Shown: positions 46,385 to 57,613 of the stretch, piece by piece
Position numbering within the stretch: the stretch's first letter is position 1
Layout of the letters: each line of letters begins with the position of its first letter
Source of the DNA: Arthrinium phaeospermum
Lineage: Eukaryota; Ascomycota; Sordariomycetes; Amphisphaeriales; Apiosporaceae
Assembly (NCBI GenBank): GCA_006503535.1
Contig: QYRS01000003.1
Location: 124,001-188,000 of the forward strand
DNA: 64,000 bases
Direction: 5' to 3'
Translations under genes and position numbers: made by a program
Notes under the pieces: generated by a model
Database searches by the model: none
Told to the model about the DNA's origin: nothing
What the model saw: only the letters and a program-made list of their open reading frames with translations

Positions 46385-47740
46385 CTAAACCCCAACCTCC
46401 CCCCAAGTCTCGGCCGTCTTCCGCGAGAGCACGTCCCGGACCCGCGCCTCGAGCCACTCGGTGTTGCCCCAGAAGCCCCAGCTCGCCTGGAACCGCAGCC
46501 AGTCCACCAGCGCCGCCTCCCAGTGCGCGACGAAGACGTCCCACGCGTACGCCTTCCCGGACACGGCCTCGAGGCGGGCGAGGTAGCGTTTCAGCAGGGC
46601 CTTCTCCCCTTCTTGCATGGCTAGGCGGGACGGAATGGAGCGGGGCGATGGGACGAGCATGGAGACGGGCACGGAGCAGGTGAAGAGCTTGGCGAGGTCG
46701 CAGGCGCCGAGTCCTAGGCCGACGTACTGGAAGTCGAAGAAGGCGACTTTGGCACTGGAAGAAGAGGACGATGCGCTCCGTCCAAACATGTTTTCGGATT
46801 TCACGTCGCCGTGGATCAGGGTCGCGTACGGGGCGGTGGCGGGATGAGACGGCGAGACATAGTACGCCGCTTGCTCCGCGGCCGAAGAAGTAGACCCTGT
46901 TTGGCTCTTTTGGCACAGCGCCGCCCTCCATTCGCTGTCTTCGTCGTCTTCCAACGACGCGTACTCGCTGCGTCGCGTGGCGAGGTACGTATATCCACCG
47001 TTTTGCCAGACGCCGTGTGCCACCGCTCCCTCCCCGTTGTTGTTGCCGCTGGTGCTCGAGGCCTTTGCCACAAACTCCAACGGCGGCGGGACCAGATGTT
47101 GTCGGTCCATGTCGGGTGTATAGTAGCGAGCCTTCTCCTCGTCGCGCCAGAAGAAGCCGTGAAACCCAGCCAGCCAGTCCAACGCCGCGCCGACAAGGTC
47201 CGGGGTCAAGACGCCGCGCTTCTCAAGGGCGAGGGGAAACGAAGACGCCGCTTTCGCCTTCCTCTCCTTTTCGTTCTGGAAACACGACTGGTAAGCAGAC
47301 GGGACCTCCCTCTGCAGATCCCGCAACAGCAACGCCGTCGTGGTACCGTCATGCACACTCCCCAAACACTCCGCAACGATTACCTGCCCCTCCCCATCCC
47401 CATCCTTCTCACCATCCCTAAGCGACGACAACCGCGGCGCCAGATGCGCATAAAAATGCTGCTCGACCTGATACGACAAGATCTTGCGCAAATGCCCCTC
47501 ATCATCCCGCCTCTTGGTAGCCGGCGGCTTAATAAACTTCAAGACCAGCGACAACAGTGGCAAGTCCTCTCCCTTCTCCTCCCCTTCTCTGGGAAACCGG
47601 GCCTGGACCCGACAGATGTGCCCGTACCCGGCCCACAGCGACTGAACCGGCCTACAAGAGACGAGCTCGAGGCCCTTCTTGGCCAAGAGGGAGGCGGCTA
47701 TGCCGTCCAGCGACGACTCTGACGACGGGGGTGGTGGCAT
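46385..47740 (-). CDS. Aminoglycoside-phosphotransferase/choline-kinase-fold protein
   Basis: Intronless frame of 451 aa. The kinase-like core is visible: an N-lobe with SLVLKFIKPP (candidate ATP lysine), EQHFYAHLAPRL, then a Brenner-type catalytic loop LIHGDVKSENMFG (His-Gly-Asp...Asn) and the metal-binding VAFFDFQYVGLGLGACDLAKLF (the DFQ aspartate replaces DFG). A WLAGFHGFFW helix precedes the loop. This is the APH/EcKinase-like layout, which phosphorylates small hydroxylated molecules; the substrate cannot be predicted. Insertions of Ser, Glu and Lys (residues 105-120, 150-165, 320-330) are low-complexity. The C-terminus is tryptophan-rich (HWEAALVDWLRFQASWGFW). No signal peptide is visible. 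It is convergent with the disordered protein. Confidence 0.85.
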   Translation of the reverse strand: MPPPPSSESSLDGIAASLLAKKGLELVSCRPVQSLWAGYGHICRVQARFPREGEEKGEDLPLLSLVLKFIKPPATKRRDDEGHLRKILSYQVEQHFYAHLAPRLSSLRDGEKDGDGEGQVIVAECLGSVHDGTTTALLLRDLQREVPSAYQSCFQNEKERKAKAASSFPLALEKRGVLTPDLVGAALDWLAGFHGFFWRDEEKARYYTPDMDRQHLVPPPLEFVAKASSTSGNNNGEGAVAHGVWQNGGYTYLATRRSEYASLEDDEDSEWRAALCQKSQTGSTSSAAEQAAYYVSPSHPATAPYATLIHGDVKSENMFGRSASSSSSSAKVAFFDFQYVGLGLGACDLAKLFTCSVPVSMLVPSPRSIPSRLAMQEGEKALLKRYLARLEAVSGKAYAWDVFVAHWEAALVDWLRFQASWGFWGNTEWLEARVRDVLSRKTAETWGEVGV

Positions 47741-48556
47741 GACTGTGACTGACTGAGAGGTATGCAGGACTAATCTGACTGGTCCCCCCTTTCATGCATG
47801 CAAGTAAAAATGGAAGGGGATAAAAAAAGGAGGGTGGTGCTACCGGATAAGTAAGTGCAGGGTCTCGTGCAGCTTCTTTCCTCATGTGACAAACAACGTA
47901 TGCAGCATTCCTCATGCTTGCTCCATGTCGGTACTTGGCTGTCGTGGTAGCGCGCCAAAACGGCGGCCTGGTGGGTCTCCCACGAGGAGCTACGGGCCTG
48001 CGTCTCCACCAGGAGCGACTCTCTTTCTACTCACCAGGCATCAGGTATATTCTAGATGACACGACCGCACACTTGACTCAGTAGGCCGTACATAACCCCA
48101 GCTGTTCAAGCACAAGATTAGGGACAGACAGACAGGCTGGATTAACTTGCGACTTTCTTCGTATACACTGACTAACTGGCTGCACATCTCCCAAGACACA
48201 AACCAAAACCGCTGCTTTCCGCTTGCTTGCTCGCTGGCATTACATTAACTACCTAATCCTGTAATGGAAACCCTTCAGGGTATATATATCGCTCTAATTT
48301 ATAATAACGAACCGTAACCAGGTCCCCAAAAAGAACACCATTTCGCTTTTTTTTCTCTTCTCTCTCTCGTGGTGTGTGTCATGGACCGGAGGAAGGGGGT
48401 GGTGGGGATTTCGAGTGTGAAGGTGCGTACCGTCAGGGTTCATGATTACCACCACAACAGCAAATAGTAGCGTATGTGATGTAACCAAATAAACACCCCA
48501 AAACACACATATCACCACCATTCCCAACCCGGCAGCAGCCACCATGGCTCATTATT
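47741..48556. other. Intergenic: kinase promoter and ABC transporter 3' region
   Basis: About 800 bp between two minus-strand genes, with no supported gene. A TATATATAT run lies near 48281-48289. Confidence 0.5.
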
Positions 48557-51443
48557 CTAAGGATGACCCGGCGGCTTTCTGCTACCGCCTCCTCCTGCTC
48601 GTCGAAGATTATCCTGACTCTTCTTCCCGCCAGGTGACGAGTCGGCCTCGTCCTCCGTCACACTAGCCGAGTCGACTTCGGCCTCCTTGAGCTTCTGTCG
48701 CGCCTTGTCCCTAAGCTGCTCGGCCTCCTCGCGCGCCTTTTGCGCCCGCGACTGTTTACGCCACATCGAGGCATAACGGCCTTCGCGAGCAATCAGCTCT
48801 TCATGCGTTCCGCGTTCGACCACCGTACCGTTCTTGAGCACCTGTTTCAGAATAGTGTTAGTATCTCAATTTTTCATGTCCGTCAGGTAGTTTACGTACC
48901 AGAATCTGATCGGCATTAACAATCGTCGACAGACGATGTGCGATAATGAGCATGGTCCGGCCCTTGGCCAGCGTCGCAAACGAATGCTGAATCTTCTCCT
49001 CCGTGTCCGTGTCCAGCGCCGCCGTGGCCTCGTCCAGCAGCGTGATGCGCGGGTTCTTCAGTATCGTCCGGGCAATCGCCACCCGCTGCCTCTCGCCGCC
49101 CGACAGCTTGACGCCGCGCTCGCCCACCACCGTGCCGTAGCCGTCGGGGAAGTCCATGATGCGGTCGTGGATCGAGGCGGCCCGACACGCCGCAAACACC
49201 TCCTCGTCCGTCGCGTTCTGGTTGGCGTACCGCAGGTTGTACAGGAGCGACTCGTTGAACATGTTGCAGTCCTGCGGTACGATGCCAATGTACTGCCGGA
49301 GCGAGTCGATGGTAATGTCCTGGACGTCGTGGCCGTCAACGAGGATGGAGCCGCTTGTAGGGTTGTAGTAGCGGAACAGCATGCGCATGATGGTCGACTT
49401 TCCACCTCCTGACTCGCCGACAAGCGCCGTCGTGGTCCCCGGTGCACAGTGGAACGAGAGATCGCTAAGCGCATTGCGGCGCTCGTCGTAAGAGAAGTTG
49501 ACATCTCGGAACTCGATTTCGCCGGTGCACGACGTCAGCGGCTCGGCCCCCTCCCTGTCGTCGACAAGCGGCTGCTCGCGGAAGAGCTCCAGCATGCGCT
49601 CTGCCGAGATCAGGTTGTTCTGTATCGTCCGGTAGAAGGTCCCGAAGAAGTTGAGCGGGCCTTGCAACTGAGCCATGTACGTGATGAGGACGACGAATTG
49701 GCCAACGCTCTGGAAGCCAGCGGCCACGCGGTAGGCCTCGATGAAGCAGGCAATGAGAAGCGCAAAGGTGAAGACGGCACCCTGGGCCGAGTTAAGGTAA
49801 GCGAGCGTGCAGCGCACCCAGTACTCGAACCCCTGCATGACATCCATCGCATTACGATAGCGACTGAATTCGTACTGCTCCGCGTTGAAGTACTTGACCG
49901 TATCCCACGAGTGCAGACTGTCGTTCTTGACAGCCTCCATCTCTCGATCCGCGTTGACGTAATCGCGGCGCAGCTTAACTCGCCACGACGCCAATCGGAT
50001 CGTAACGTATATGTAGAGGATGGTGGTGATGGCCACAACAAGGCCAAGGTAGATGTCGAAGGTGACGGTGAGGAAGACGACGGCCACAACGAGATCAAAC
50101 ATCATCGGGCCTACTTGGAAAGTCACCAGCTCCAGGAAGGAGTTGATGGCGCTTCCCTTGTTGAGCGCGGAAATGACCTCACCGGTGCGCTTGCTCATGT
50201 GAAACTCGGCACTCAGATTGTGCACGTGCTCAAATGCAGCGGTTGAGATGGCACCGTACGAGTATTGTTCAACGGGAATCCACAAGACGGTACGCGCGGC
50301 GCTCAGAATACCCTGAGAGCCCTGCAGCCATTTGAAAAGCACATACAGCCCGATATACAGCCATGGTGTCTGCACGTCATCGCCCGACAAAGCATCGGTG
50401 ATCCAGCCACTGGTCATGGGGACGAACACATTAAGCACACGCTGGGAAATCATGATCATGAAGCATACGATGGCGAGACCTTGCAGTTTGCGCGATTCCT
50501 TAGGCCAGAGGTAGGGAATCAGGATGAAGAACCCTCGGATGTAGCTGAACCAGTTGACGTTGGGAGGCTCGGTGGGCTTAGCCCAAGCATCTTTCGGCTT
50601 CGCAGAACCATTCTGCCCGGCTGCGGCAGACGGAGTCGCTCCGTAGGCATGTCCATTGTTGGTGCCGTCGCCCGACTGCGCTCCTGCCGCCAGCAATGGC
50701 TCCTGCTCGGATGAGGAAGAAGAGCCGGGCAGATCCTTGGCCTCGGACTTTGATTTCCAGGCCAGGGAAACAAAGAGGATGACACACCCGAGCACCAGGA
50801 CCGCTCGGCCAAAGTGGATGCAGACTTCGACAATCTCCCACGGCGTGGCCTTCTCCCGGTACTGGCCGCTCTGCTGGCCGCCGACGGCAGGTTCGTGGTG
50901 CGGACGCGTGTAGAGGCCCAAACTGGACGCGATAATGAGCACCTCGAGCGGCAGGGCCGAGACCCAGGTGGCGAGATGGACTAGGGTGGGCGCCGGCGTC
51001 GTGTCGATCAAGCTAATGAGCACAATAGACCAAGCGAAGAAGGACCCGATGATGAAGACGATGGCCGCCTGGCCGGGCCACCACTGGTCATTGCGATAGA
51101 TCAGCGTCTGGGCCAGGATGAGGACGGCGTGGCCCACAAAGGTCAGGATGATGAACGTGTGCAGCAGCCTGAGGGCGAGCTTGGCCGAGTCGGACAGGTC
51201 GATCACGGGTTTGGCCGCCTGGTCGCGGTCGGGCTTGGCCCGGACGGGCAGCGGGCGGCCGCCGGGGCCGCGCAGCAGTTTGTTGTCGTCGCGGGGCGCA
51301 TGGAGGATGCCGTAGGTGATGAAGCCAATCAGGAAGACGCCGAAGACGACGGCCGGGTAGGCGATCTTGCTGACGTTGAGGATGCGCAGGATGGTGGCGA
51401 GCGGGACGCGCTGCGGGCGGCTGCTTTCGTCGTCTACCGCCAT
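48557..51443 (-). CDS. HMT1: HMT1-type ABC half-transporter (ABCB/ATM-like, vacuolar)
   Basis: Two exons, 51443-48900 and 48841-48557, with a 58 bp intron near the end of the nucleotide-binding domain (942 aa). The N-terminus carries five hydrophobic helices before the canonical six-helix ABC core, the extra domain typical of HMT1-type proteins. In the ATPase: Walker A GESGGGKST at about 676-684, signature LSGGERQR at about 780-787, Walker B ITLLDEATAALD at about 800-811 and the H-loop IIAHRLS. After the intron the frame continues VLKNGTVVERGTHEELIA, then a charged tail of about 70 residues. Fission yeast Hmt1 moves phytochelatin or glutathione conjugates into the vacuole and confers cadmium tolerance. 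The mitochondrial ATM1 relatives lack this N-terminal domain. The substrate here is inferred. Confidence 0.9.
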
Positions 51444-52584
51444 TGTTGACGACGTGAGTGATGTGGTTGCCCAGGCGCTCTCGTGTCTTTCACTCTCGCT
51501 CTCTCACTTTCTCGGGTTCTTCGTGTCTTGGTAGGTGCTCCCAAACAACTGGGGCGGCGGACCAAGGATCAGAACGGGGAGCCGAGGTTTCTCTTCTCTT
51601 CTCTACTTAGTCAGTCTTGACCAGCAAGCTTCCACAGCTTTCTCAAGCCTCGAAGTTAGGTCTGGTGTGGGAAAGAAAAGAGAGGGAGGGGAGAGATTTT
51701 GTTCCAGAAACCGGTGAAGGGAAAGGAAAGTAAGTGTATGTGTATGTATGGATGTACGTACGTTGGAGCTATGTATGCACAGTTGCAGCGTTACTGTAGT
51801 AGGTCATTAGTAGTCGCAACATCGGGTGTCGGAAAGAGAAGGACCAGACCCATGCTCGGCCAATTCAATTCATGGTGGATGGATACTAGGTTCGGTTCAT
51901 TCTCGACTACCTTCCAATTGACTACCGGCTTGCCTCACCACGCATGCCATGCCATCCATGCCTACCTGGTCTAGGTAACTAGTGAGGTAAACACTTTCTT
52001 TCCGTGCTTTTCATTCACTCGCCGGTCCACACTTTTTTTTTTCCTTTCCTTTCTTTCCGCCCATTCATTGCCAGTAAACCGTTTGCCGCAGTACAACGCA
52101 ACGGTGGCACCCATGCTGGGTTCTGTCTGGGCCGTTGCTGGGCTCATGCTGGCAAATGGCCCCCTTCGCAATTGAATGAGTCGCAGTCTAGGCTGTCCTG
52201 GTGTCTAGGTCCGACCCTGGGAACAGTCCGACTCGCCGACTGAAGCCTTAGCGGCGTTTATGTAATGATGTCGTATCGCCGGTGTCCACTTATTAAGCAC
52301 TTCTGCCAGAGGCGGGGCTTCCCGAAAGGGCGCACCCAAGGCACCCCCCTTCCACCCCTTCCACCCCCGACACTTGCTGGCTGGCTGCCCACGAGCCAGT
52401 GACCCCTCCAATCTGTACCTTGCAGATCTCGTCTCGCTAGACGGAAAGGATTCGAATCATGCCATCATACCCAGCTGGGCCTGTCTGGATAAAGACGCGG
52501 TGGCTTGGGTTACCATCGGTCTTACGTGAGATGGTTCTAACCTCTCGGTAGCCATTGCCCGTCAGGCAAGTGGATCAGCTACTC
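51444..52584. other. Promoter region of the ABC transporter
   Basis: CT-rich leader close to the gene (51480-51520), then no recognisable feature up to the small frame at 52585. Confidence 0.5.
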
Positions 52585-52845
52585 ATGGCTTCATTGGCGA
52601 CAACTTCCCGTCTCGACACCATCACAAGTCGTGCTTTTGATAAACTAGGCCTGGAAACGGATCGAGTCCGGCTTGTTCTGCATAATGGAGCCGTTATTGT
52701 CCTCGCTATAGCTTCGGCACCCTTTATCTTCATTGGCCCGGATCAGCCTGATCACATTCGGGGGGCCATCCTCGGGATGGAAATTTATGACAACTCACAG
52801 ATGGTTCTTCAACACAATGACCCGCTTCGCGCATCCGGAAGCTAA
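52585..52845 (+). pseudogene. Short open frame, possible retropepsin-like fragment
   Basis: 86 codons from ATG 52585 to the stop. The segment DTITSRAFDKLGLETDRVRL is shaped like the part after the active-site Asp-Thr-Gly of a retrotransposon-type aspartic protease, but the active-site triad itself is not seen. No promoter, intron or neighbour supports a full gene. It may be a fragment of a mobile element or simply a chance frame. Confidence 0.3.
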
Positions 52846-53071
52846 TGACGAAAGCACGTCACTTTAGTTGGTCGAATTGTGTCGTATATCACATTGTCTA
52901 GCCACGTTCATACCCTCCTTTATACTCAGCAGATAGCGGCATCTATGCATGATATCCAAAAACAATACCACTCTATCCAAATGCTCCCGCAGTCCCGACT
53001 CAGATGTCCTCCCCAGAAGTGATGCCCTTGACTCGTGTTTGGTTGCCCTACTTGTAGTGAAACCCCAACGC

Positions 53072-54723
53072 CTATAAGCTTGGGGATTCCCAAGCATCCC
53101 TACTCAGGCGAACAAACCAAGATTGCTTGTGAGGTAGCGCAACCTGTCTCTCTTTTGCAAACCCATGTTTTTGAAGATGCCCGATGAATCTATAGTGTAT
53201 ATGTCAGTTCCATCATCACGCATCTCAGGGGTTGTGGATATAACGAACCTCTCATTGTCAACTCGGGGCTCAAGACAGATATTCATGGTACGGTAGTCAG
53301 CTTGCAGACACCAGTGTACCAAGCTAGAAAGCCAAGCGGGCACCAGGCCCCTTGCCCACTCCTCGCCGATCAGGACATGCAGGCCTCGGTCCCAGTCGTC
53401 CGCAGTAACGTATCGACCAAGCCTGTCTTCCTTGACCCAGTATATCTCAAAATAACCAAAGGGGATACCGTCCCACATACCAATGGCCGGGAACGAATTT
53501 GGTGACTTTAGGGAGTCCGTTAGGAAGTTCTCGTTATACTGCCCCCAAAAGGCCGAGACTCGCGGGTTAGACAGCCATCTCTCAAGAAGGCCGGCGTCAG
53601 ACAGCGTAGTCAAGTGCGCGTTTTCCTTCTCGCCCGGCGTCTCAGGGCCTAGGTGAGGCACGGGCTGGCTAGACGCGGACGCCACGCGGAAAGATAGGTA
53701 TTTACCTACGCTCGGCACAAAACGCGTGTAGAATATCTCGCCCATCCGCGGTGGCTTGGGCCGCACCGGATACCGTACCCCATCCTGGATCCGGTACTGG
53801 AGGGCTGGTGGCGGGTAGTAGGTGGGCAGATGCGAAGCTGAGAAGTAAGGGCCAATAGGGGTTGCAGGTTTGTTGGACAGGGCGATAGGGATGGTACCTC
53901 CGGGCATGTCGGACATCAGTTGGCTGGCAGACGTGATGGACCATCTGTCGGTGGAGTCATTCTTCTCTGGTGAGGTTGGGCGGCTACCGGGTGGGGATCC
54001 GTGACGGGAACTGGGCTTCTTGGGTTGCAGTGTGAAAAGAAAGAGGCCGCTGGGGATCTGCCAGAACCCGCGTCTCGTCACAAACATTTGATCCCAGCCA
54101 CCCGCGCTCTCCGACGTGGCGACGCCAACGGAAGTGTCGAGGGTGGAGATCAAGCCCATCCTCTCGAGCTTCGGGATCATGTTCCGGGAGCGGAAGACGC
54201 CATCCCTCTTTATACGGATCTGCCACTCCCCCTTGGGCTTGGCAGTTTCCGGCGTCGATCGAGAGGCCGCAGTGTCCAGGTATGGAGAAGGCGCCGGTTG
54301 CTGAAAGTACCAATACAGCGAGATGTATAACATCAATGCAACCTGGCGCGAAGGGCTTTTGGCTGGCTCGTAGTCATCTGACGAAGGATTGGAAATGCTG
54401 GAGATGAAAATGGTATCAGACTGGAGAGTTGGTCGCGTGAACCTGTGGACCTGCTCCTGTTCTTGATCCTGATCCTCATCCTGAGCACCGTTGCTGTCCC
54501 CCTGAGCTGTCGCAGCCGCAGCACCCCCGCGGCTGTCACCATTCACCGGCTCGGGGGCATCCTCGGTGTGTAAGGCGATAGTCCAGCCTGCAGGGAAGGG
54601 CGTGTGCCGGTGGTTTGTGTCGTTTGATTTGAAGAAGATGCCGTTGAAGATCGGCTGGGCCACAATGACCTGTCCGTCAGGCAGGTGCACGAGTGACGAC
54701 ATGGCTGCCAGGTACTGAGACAA
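53072..54723 (-). CDS. Siderophore hydroxyornithine acyltransferase (SidF/SidL type)
   Basis: Two exons, 54723-53249 and 53189-53072, with a 59 bp intron (GTTCGT...CTATAG), giving 530 aa. Read through unspliced, the frame ends in a false tail; spliced, it gives VDNERFIGHLQKHGFAKERQ, then VALPHKQSWFV and LSRDAWESPSL, the standard end of this GNAT-like (MbtK/IucB-type) family. Other hallmarks are VSAFWGQYNENFL, GMWDGIPFGYFEIYWVKED, DDWDRGLHVLIGEEWARG and MNICLEPRVDNER. Members N-acylate N5-hydroxyornithine for fusarinine/TAFC or ferricrocin siderophores. SidF and SidL differ in acyl group and location, and I cannot separate them here. The final residues PSL are only a weak peroxisomal-signal candidate. 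The first 220 residues are more variable. An in-frame Met eight codons in is an alternative start. Confidence 0.88.
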
Positions 54724-55915
54724 TGCTAATGGATGGTGCCGTTGTCAATGTACTGAAGTAGGGTATCTCTAGTGCTACCTTCAGATGGCTCGACTGATTC
54801 GGGCGTCTAAGGTGGGATGGAAAATGCGGGGTATATCTGGAAAGGCAGAGAGGTGCTAAGATCAAGTGCTCGCATTGGGGAGGGACATTAATAAGTCCCA
54901 ACGCGGCTATCACAAAGGTTCTAGAAAAGATACGGAACACAACGTATCGTTGCACAAGCAAAAGCGGTGATGGCCGAACAGTAACACATGCGACGCGGCG
55001 GGATCACCTCACGAAAAGACGGGTTTGGGGGCGGGCAGGTGTGGCAAGCGAAACTCTAGATCTGACGGGGCCATGGTGGGATGATGTTGGGCAAACGGTG
55101 TCCCCGACCCGTCCTTCACACACGTCACCGCACTGCTCAGCGTTCCTGAGAGTCCCGAAAAAAAGGGCTGCGACCTGCGGGGAGGAATGCAATGCTGCAC
55201 ACCAACGCAGACTGGTAGCCGCGCCATCCTCGTGGGGTCGCGTGACATGGAGACACGTCGGGTATGGATTGCGATATGGTATTTGACGATGGCAGTTGTG
55301 AATATCAAGTGTGTGCTATTGATGGATGGGAGATGGTTGTTGAACGTGACCAATAGCTGCTTGGGTATTGTCAGCCAAAGCCAGCAGCCAGCGTCGGCCT
55401 TGGGGAGCTAACGGGTGGGCGACCCCGTAGTGACTGGATCAGCACCGAGGGGCGCTCAATTGGTGGATGAGAAACTCGTGCATCTCCAAACTCGACTTTT
55501 GACACGACTCACCGATAAGTGGTAGTCTACATACGGACCAACATACCAATAAGTACGGCTTCTTTCTCCTTCATCTCATGACCAAAGACGAAACACATAA
55601 CTCATTTCAGCTATGGCGCTGAGAGGGGGTGAGCTCGCTTCAGTGCTACATATGACCTCATTTACGGAACCTCCACTCTCATTTCCTCGACGGTGTTCGG
55701 ACTCCCAACTAAAAATCGCGGAAACCCATAGATGGCACAGCAATGGAACGCAAGAGTTATATGAATGATCAATGAATGCATAAAAATAAACGCTATGCAT
55801 GTACCTAGTTTATGCGAGCCGCCTCTCTATCAAGCCAACGAAACAAAAGAAAGGGAAAAGGTATTCGGTCTATGTATTACAACGGGAGGGGGTATCGTGA
55901 CATCGAAGAGAATAT
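54724..55915. other. Intergenic: siderophore gene promoter and MCU 3' region
   Basis: About 1.2 kb with no supported gene. One HGATAR-type match (TGATAG on the minus strand, 54907-54912) lies about 185 bp upstream of the acyltransferase start; a single 6 bp match is not evidence of iron regulation. Confidence 0.5.
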
Positions 55916-57613
55916 CTACTCGCCTGTGTTGTTGTTGTTCTTCTTCTTGTCTTTCTTCTCCTTCGGTTTCCTCCTGTCCTCCTCGTCCTCCTCGTCTACC
56001 TCCTCCTTGGCGCCGCGCCTCTTGTCCTTCTCGTTGTCCAAGACTTCTTGCACCTCCTCGTTTCCGAGGTCCTTGGTCTCGTCGTACTCGACATCGTACT
56101 CCGCAGCCACGATCTTGATCTCGTTACGGAGCCCGTTGGCGTCCTGGACTAGAGCCTCCCACTTCTGGGGGTCGAAGCCTCTCGCCTCTGCGGCGCAGTT
56201 AGCACGTCAACTCGACACCAGCCAGGCATCTAAACCATGGATATTACTTACCATACAGAGTGTTTTGTCGCCGGGTGATGGTCATGTTCAGCGCGGCCCG
56301 GTAGGACAGGTCCTTGCTGATGAACAAGAAGTAGAGGTAACCGCCCATGATGGTGGTCAGACCGGCCAGGTAGGTCACGGGTTCCATCATATCCCACCCG
56401 AGATCGGTGTGAAAGGTCAAAAAGTAGACGGCTCCCCACCACGTTGAGAGGATACCGAAGCCGGCCTTCGCGAGGCGGTGGGCGGCACGATGCGCCAGCA
56501 TATCGCAGTCCTCCTTGATCTTGGCGAGATCGCCGATGCGTTGCGACATGCGCCGCAGCCGAACACGCATGTAGTGGGTGCGGTCGTTGAACGAGGGCAC
56601 GCTGACGCGCAGCTCCGTATCGTGGCCCGTGATGCCGATGGCGAACTCGCGCCCGCGGGCGGCATCCCGGATGAAGTCACCGATCTCTGTGCTACTACTC
56701 CAGCGCACCCAGTCCTTGTGCTCCTGGGGTGTGTCAGCACCCTCGTGGCCCAGGCCCGACGCTGAGGCGATGTTTGCCGACTTCTGGTTCTTGTTGATCA
56801 CGTTGCCCGACGAGTCCTTCTCAGAGGCCTCGGCGCGGAAGTACACGCTAGGCATTTTCTCCTTGCCATCCTCGTCGAAGACCGGGGGCAGCTCGGCCTG
56901 AATCAGCCGTTCGAGATAGGAGAGCGGCTGCTGGGGGTGTACCAGCAGGGCAAGAGGCTGAATGTCCTCGTTTTGGCCTATAGATCGGAATTCGCCCTTG
57001 TTCCCCTTCTCGTCATGGGTTGCGTCGGCGGGAAGAGGTATGATCAACTTGAGTAGCCGCGTGGGTGTAGTCAGGAGCTTTCCTGTAAGATAACATATTG
57101 GTTAGCAGTTGCGCTTCCTGGTCCGCCCATACCTAAGGAAATGTGAGAGCCATAGTCACTTACCTTTTGTCATGGTCTTGTTCATTTTCTTCGCCTCCAG
57201 GTCTACAGGGGGCTTGTCGGCGCCCTCTCTTTGCCATGGTCCTGCGGATAGTGCGAGTCAGCCATAGTGTCATAGAAGTGGTATATGTACATCGAGGATC
57301 GAGTGAACGCACTCCTGATCTGTTGCTTCACCGCGGCCTCCATGCCCCAATTCACTTCCGACTCGTGGCGATCGACATCGCGTTGGTTGGCTTCCTTGGC
57401 TGTCTCGTCCCGGAGGTCTTTCTTGGGTTTCGCAGCATCACCAATAGCCTCGCCGGCAGCGCTCGAGTTCATACGAAGCCATGTTGTCGGGCTCGTGCGT
57501 GGTTGTTGTAACTTCCATGCCGCCGATCGACTGGACAGGACGGGGGATTGTCGCAATGGTCGCAACGCGGTGCTCGTCAGCTGTCCGCAACCTCTCCGTA
57601 ACACAAAGCTCAT
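55916..57613 (-). CDS. mcuA: Mitochondrial calcium uniporter, pore subunit (MCU)
   Basis: Four exons: 57613-57313, 57241-57164, 57082-56252, 56187-55916 (493 aa), all GT-AG and in frame. The N-terminus ([20 protein letters not shown]) is a basic mitochondrial presequence; an in-frame ATG at 57646 could add eleven residues. A matrix domain follows (LLKLIIPLP...[20 protein letters not shown]). Then come a coiled coil (about 296-330), a first membrane helix (about 334-352), the selectivity filter WDMMEP at 356-361 (the MCU W-D-x-x-E-P motif), and a second helix ([19 protein letters not shown]). The last 60 residues are extremely charged (Glu/Lys-rich). The protein forms the inner-membrane Ca2+ channel. 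Unspliced frames lose the filter-to-C-terminus link. Confidence 0.95.

Noticed and set aside
52441..52480. GGATTCGAATC resembling a tRNA B box
   Set aside because: The flanking bases cannot form a T stem and there is no A box or acceptor stem. I found no credible tRNA by eye in the window.
54900..54920. HGATAR site upstream of the siderophore acyltransferase
   Set aside because: A single six-base degenerate match is expected by chance; not enough to claim SreA-type control.
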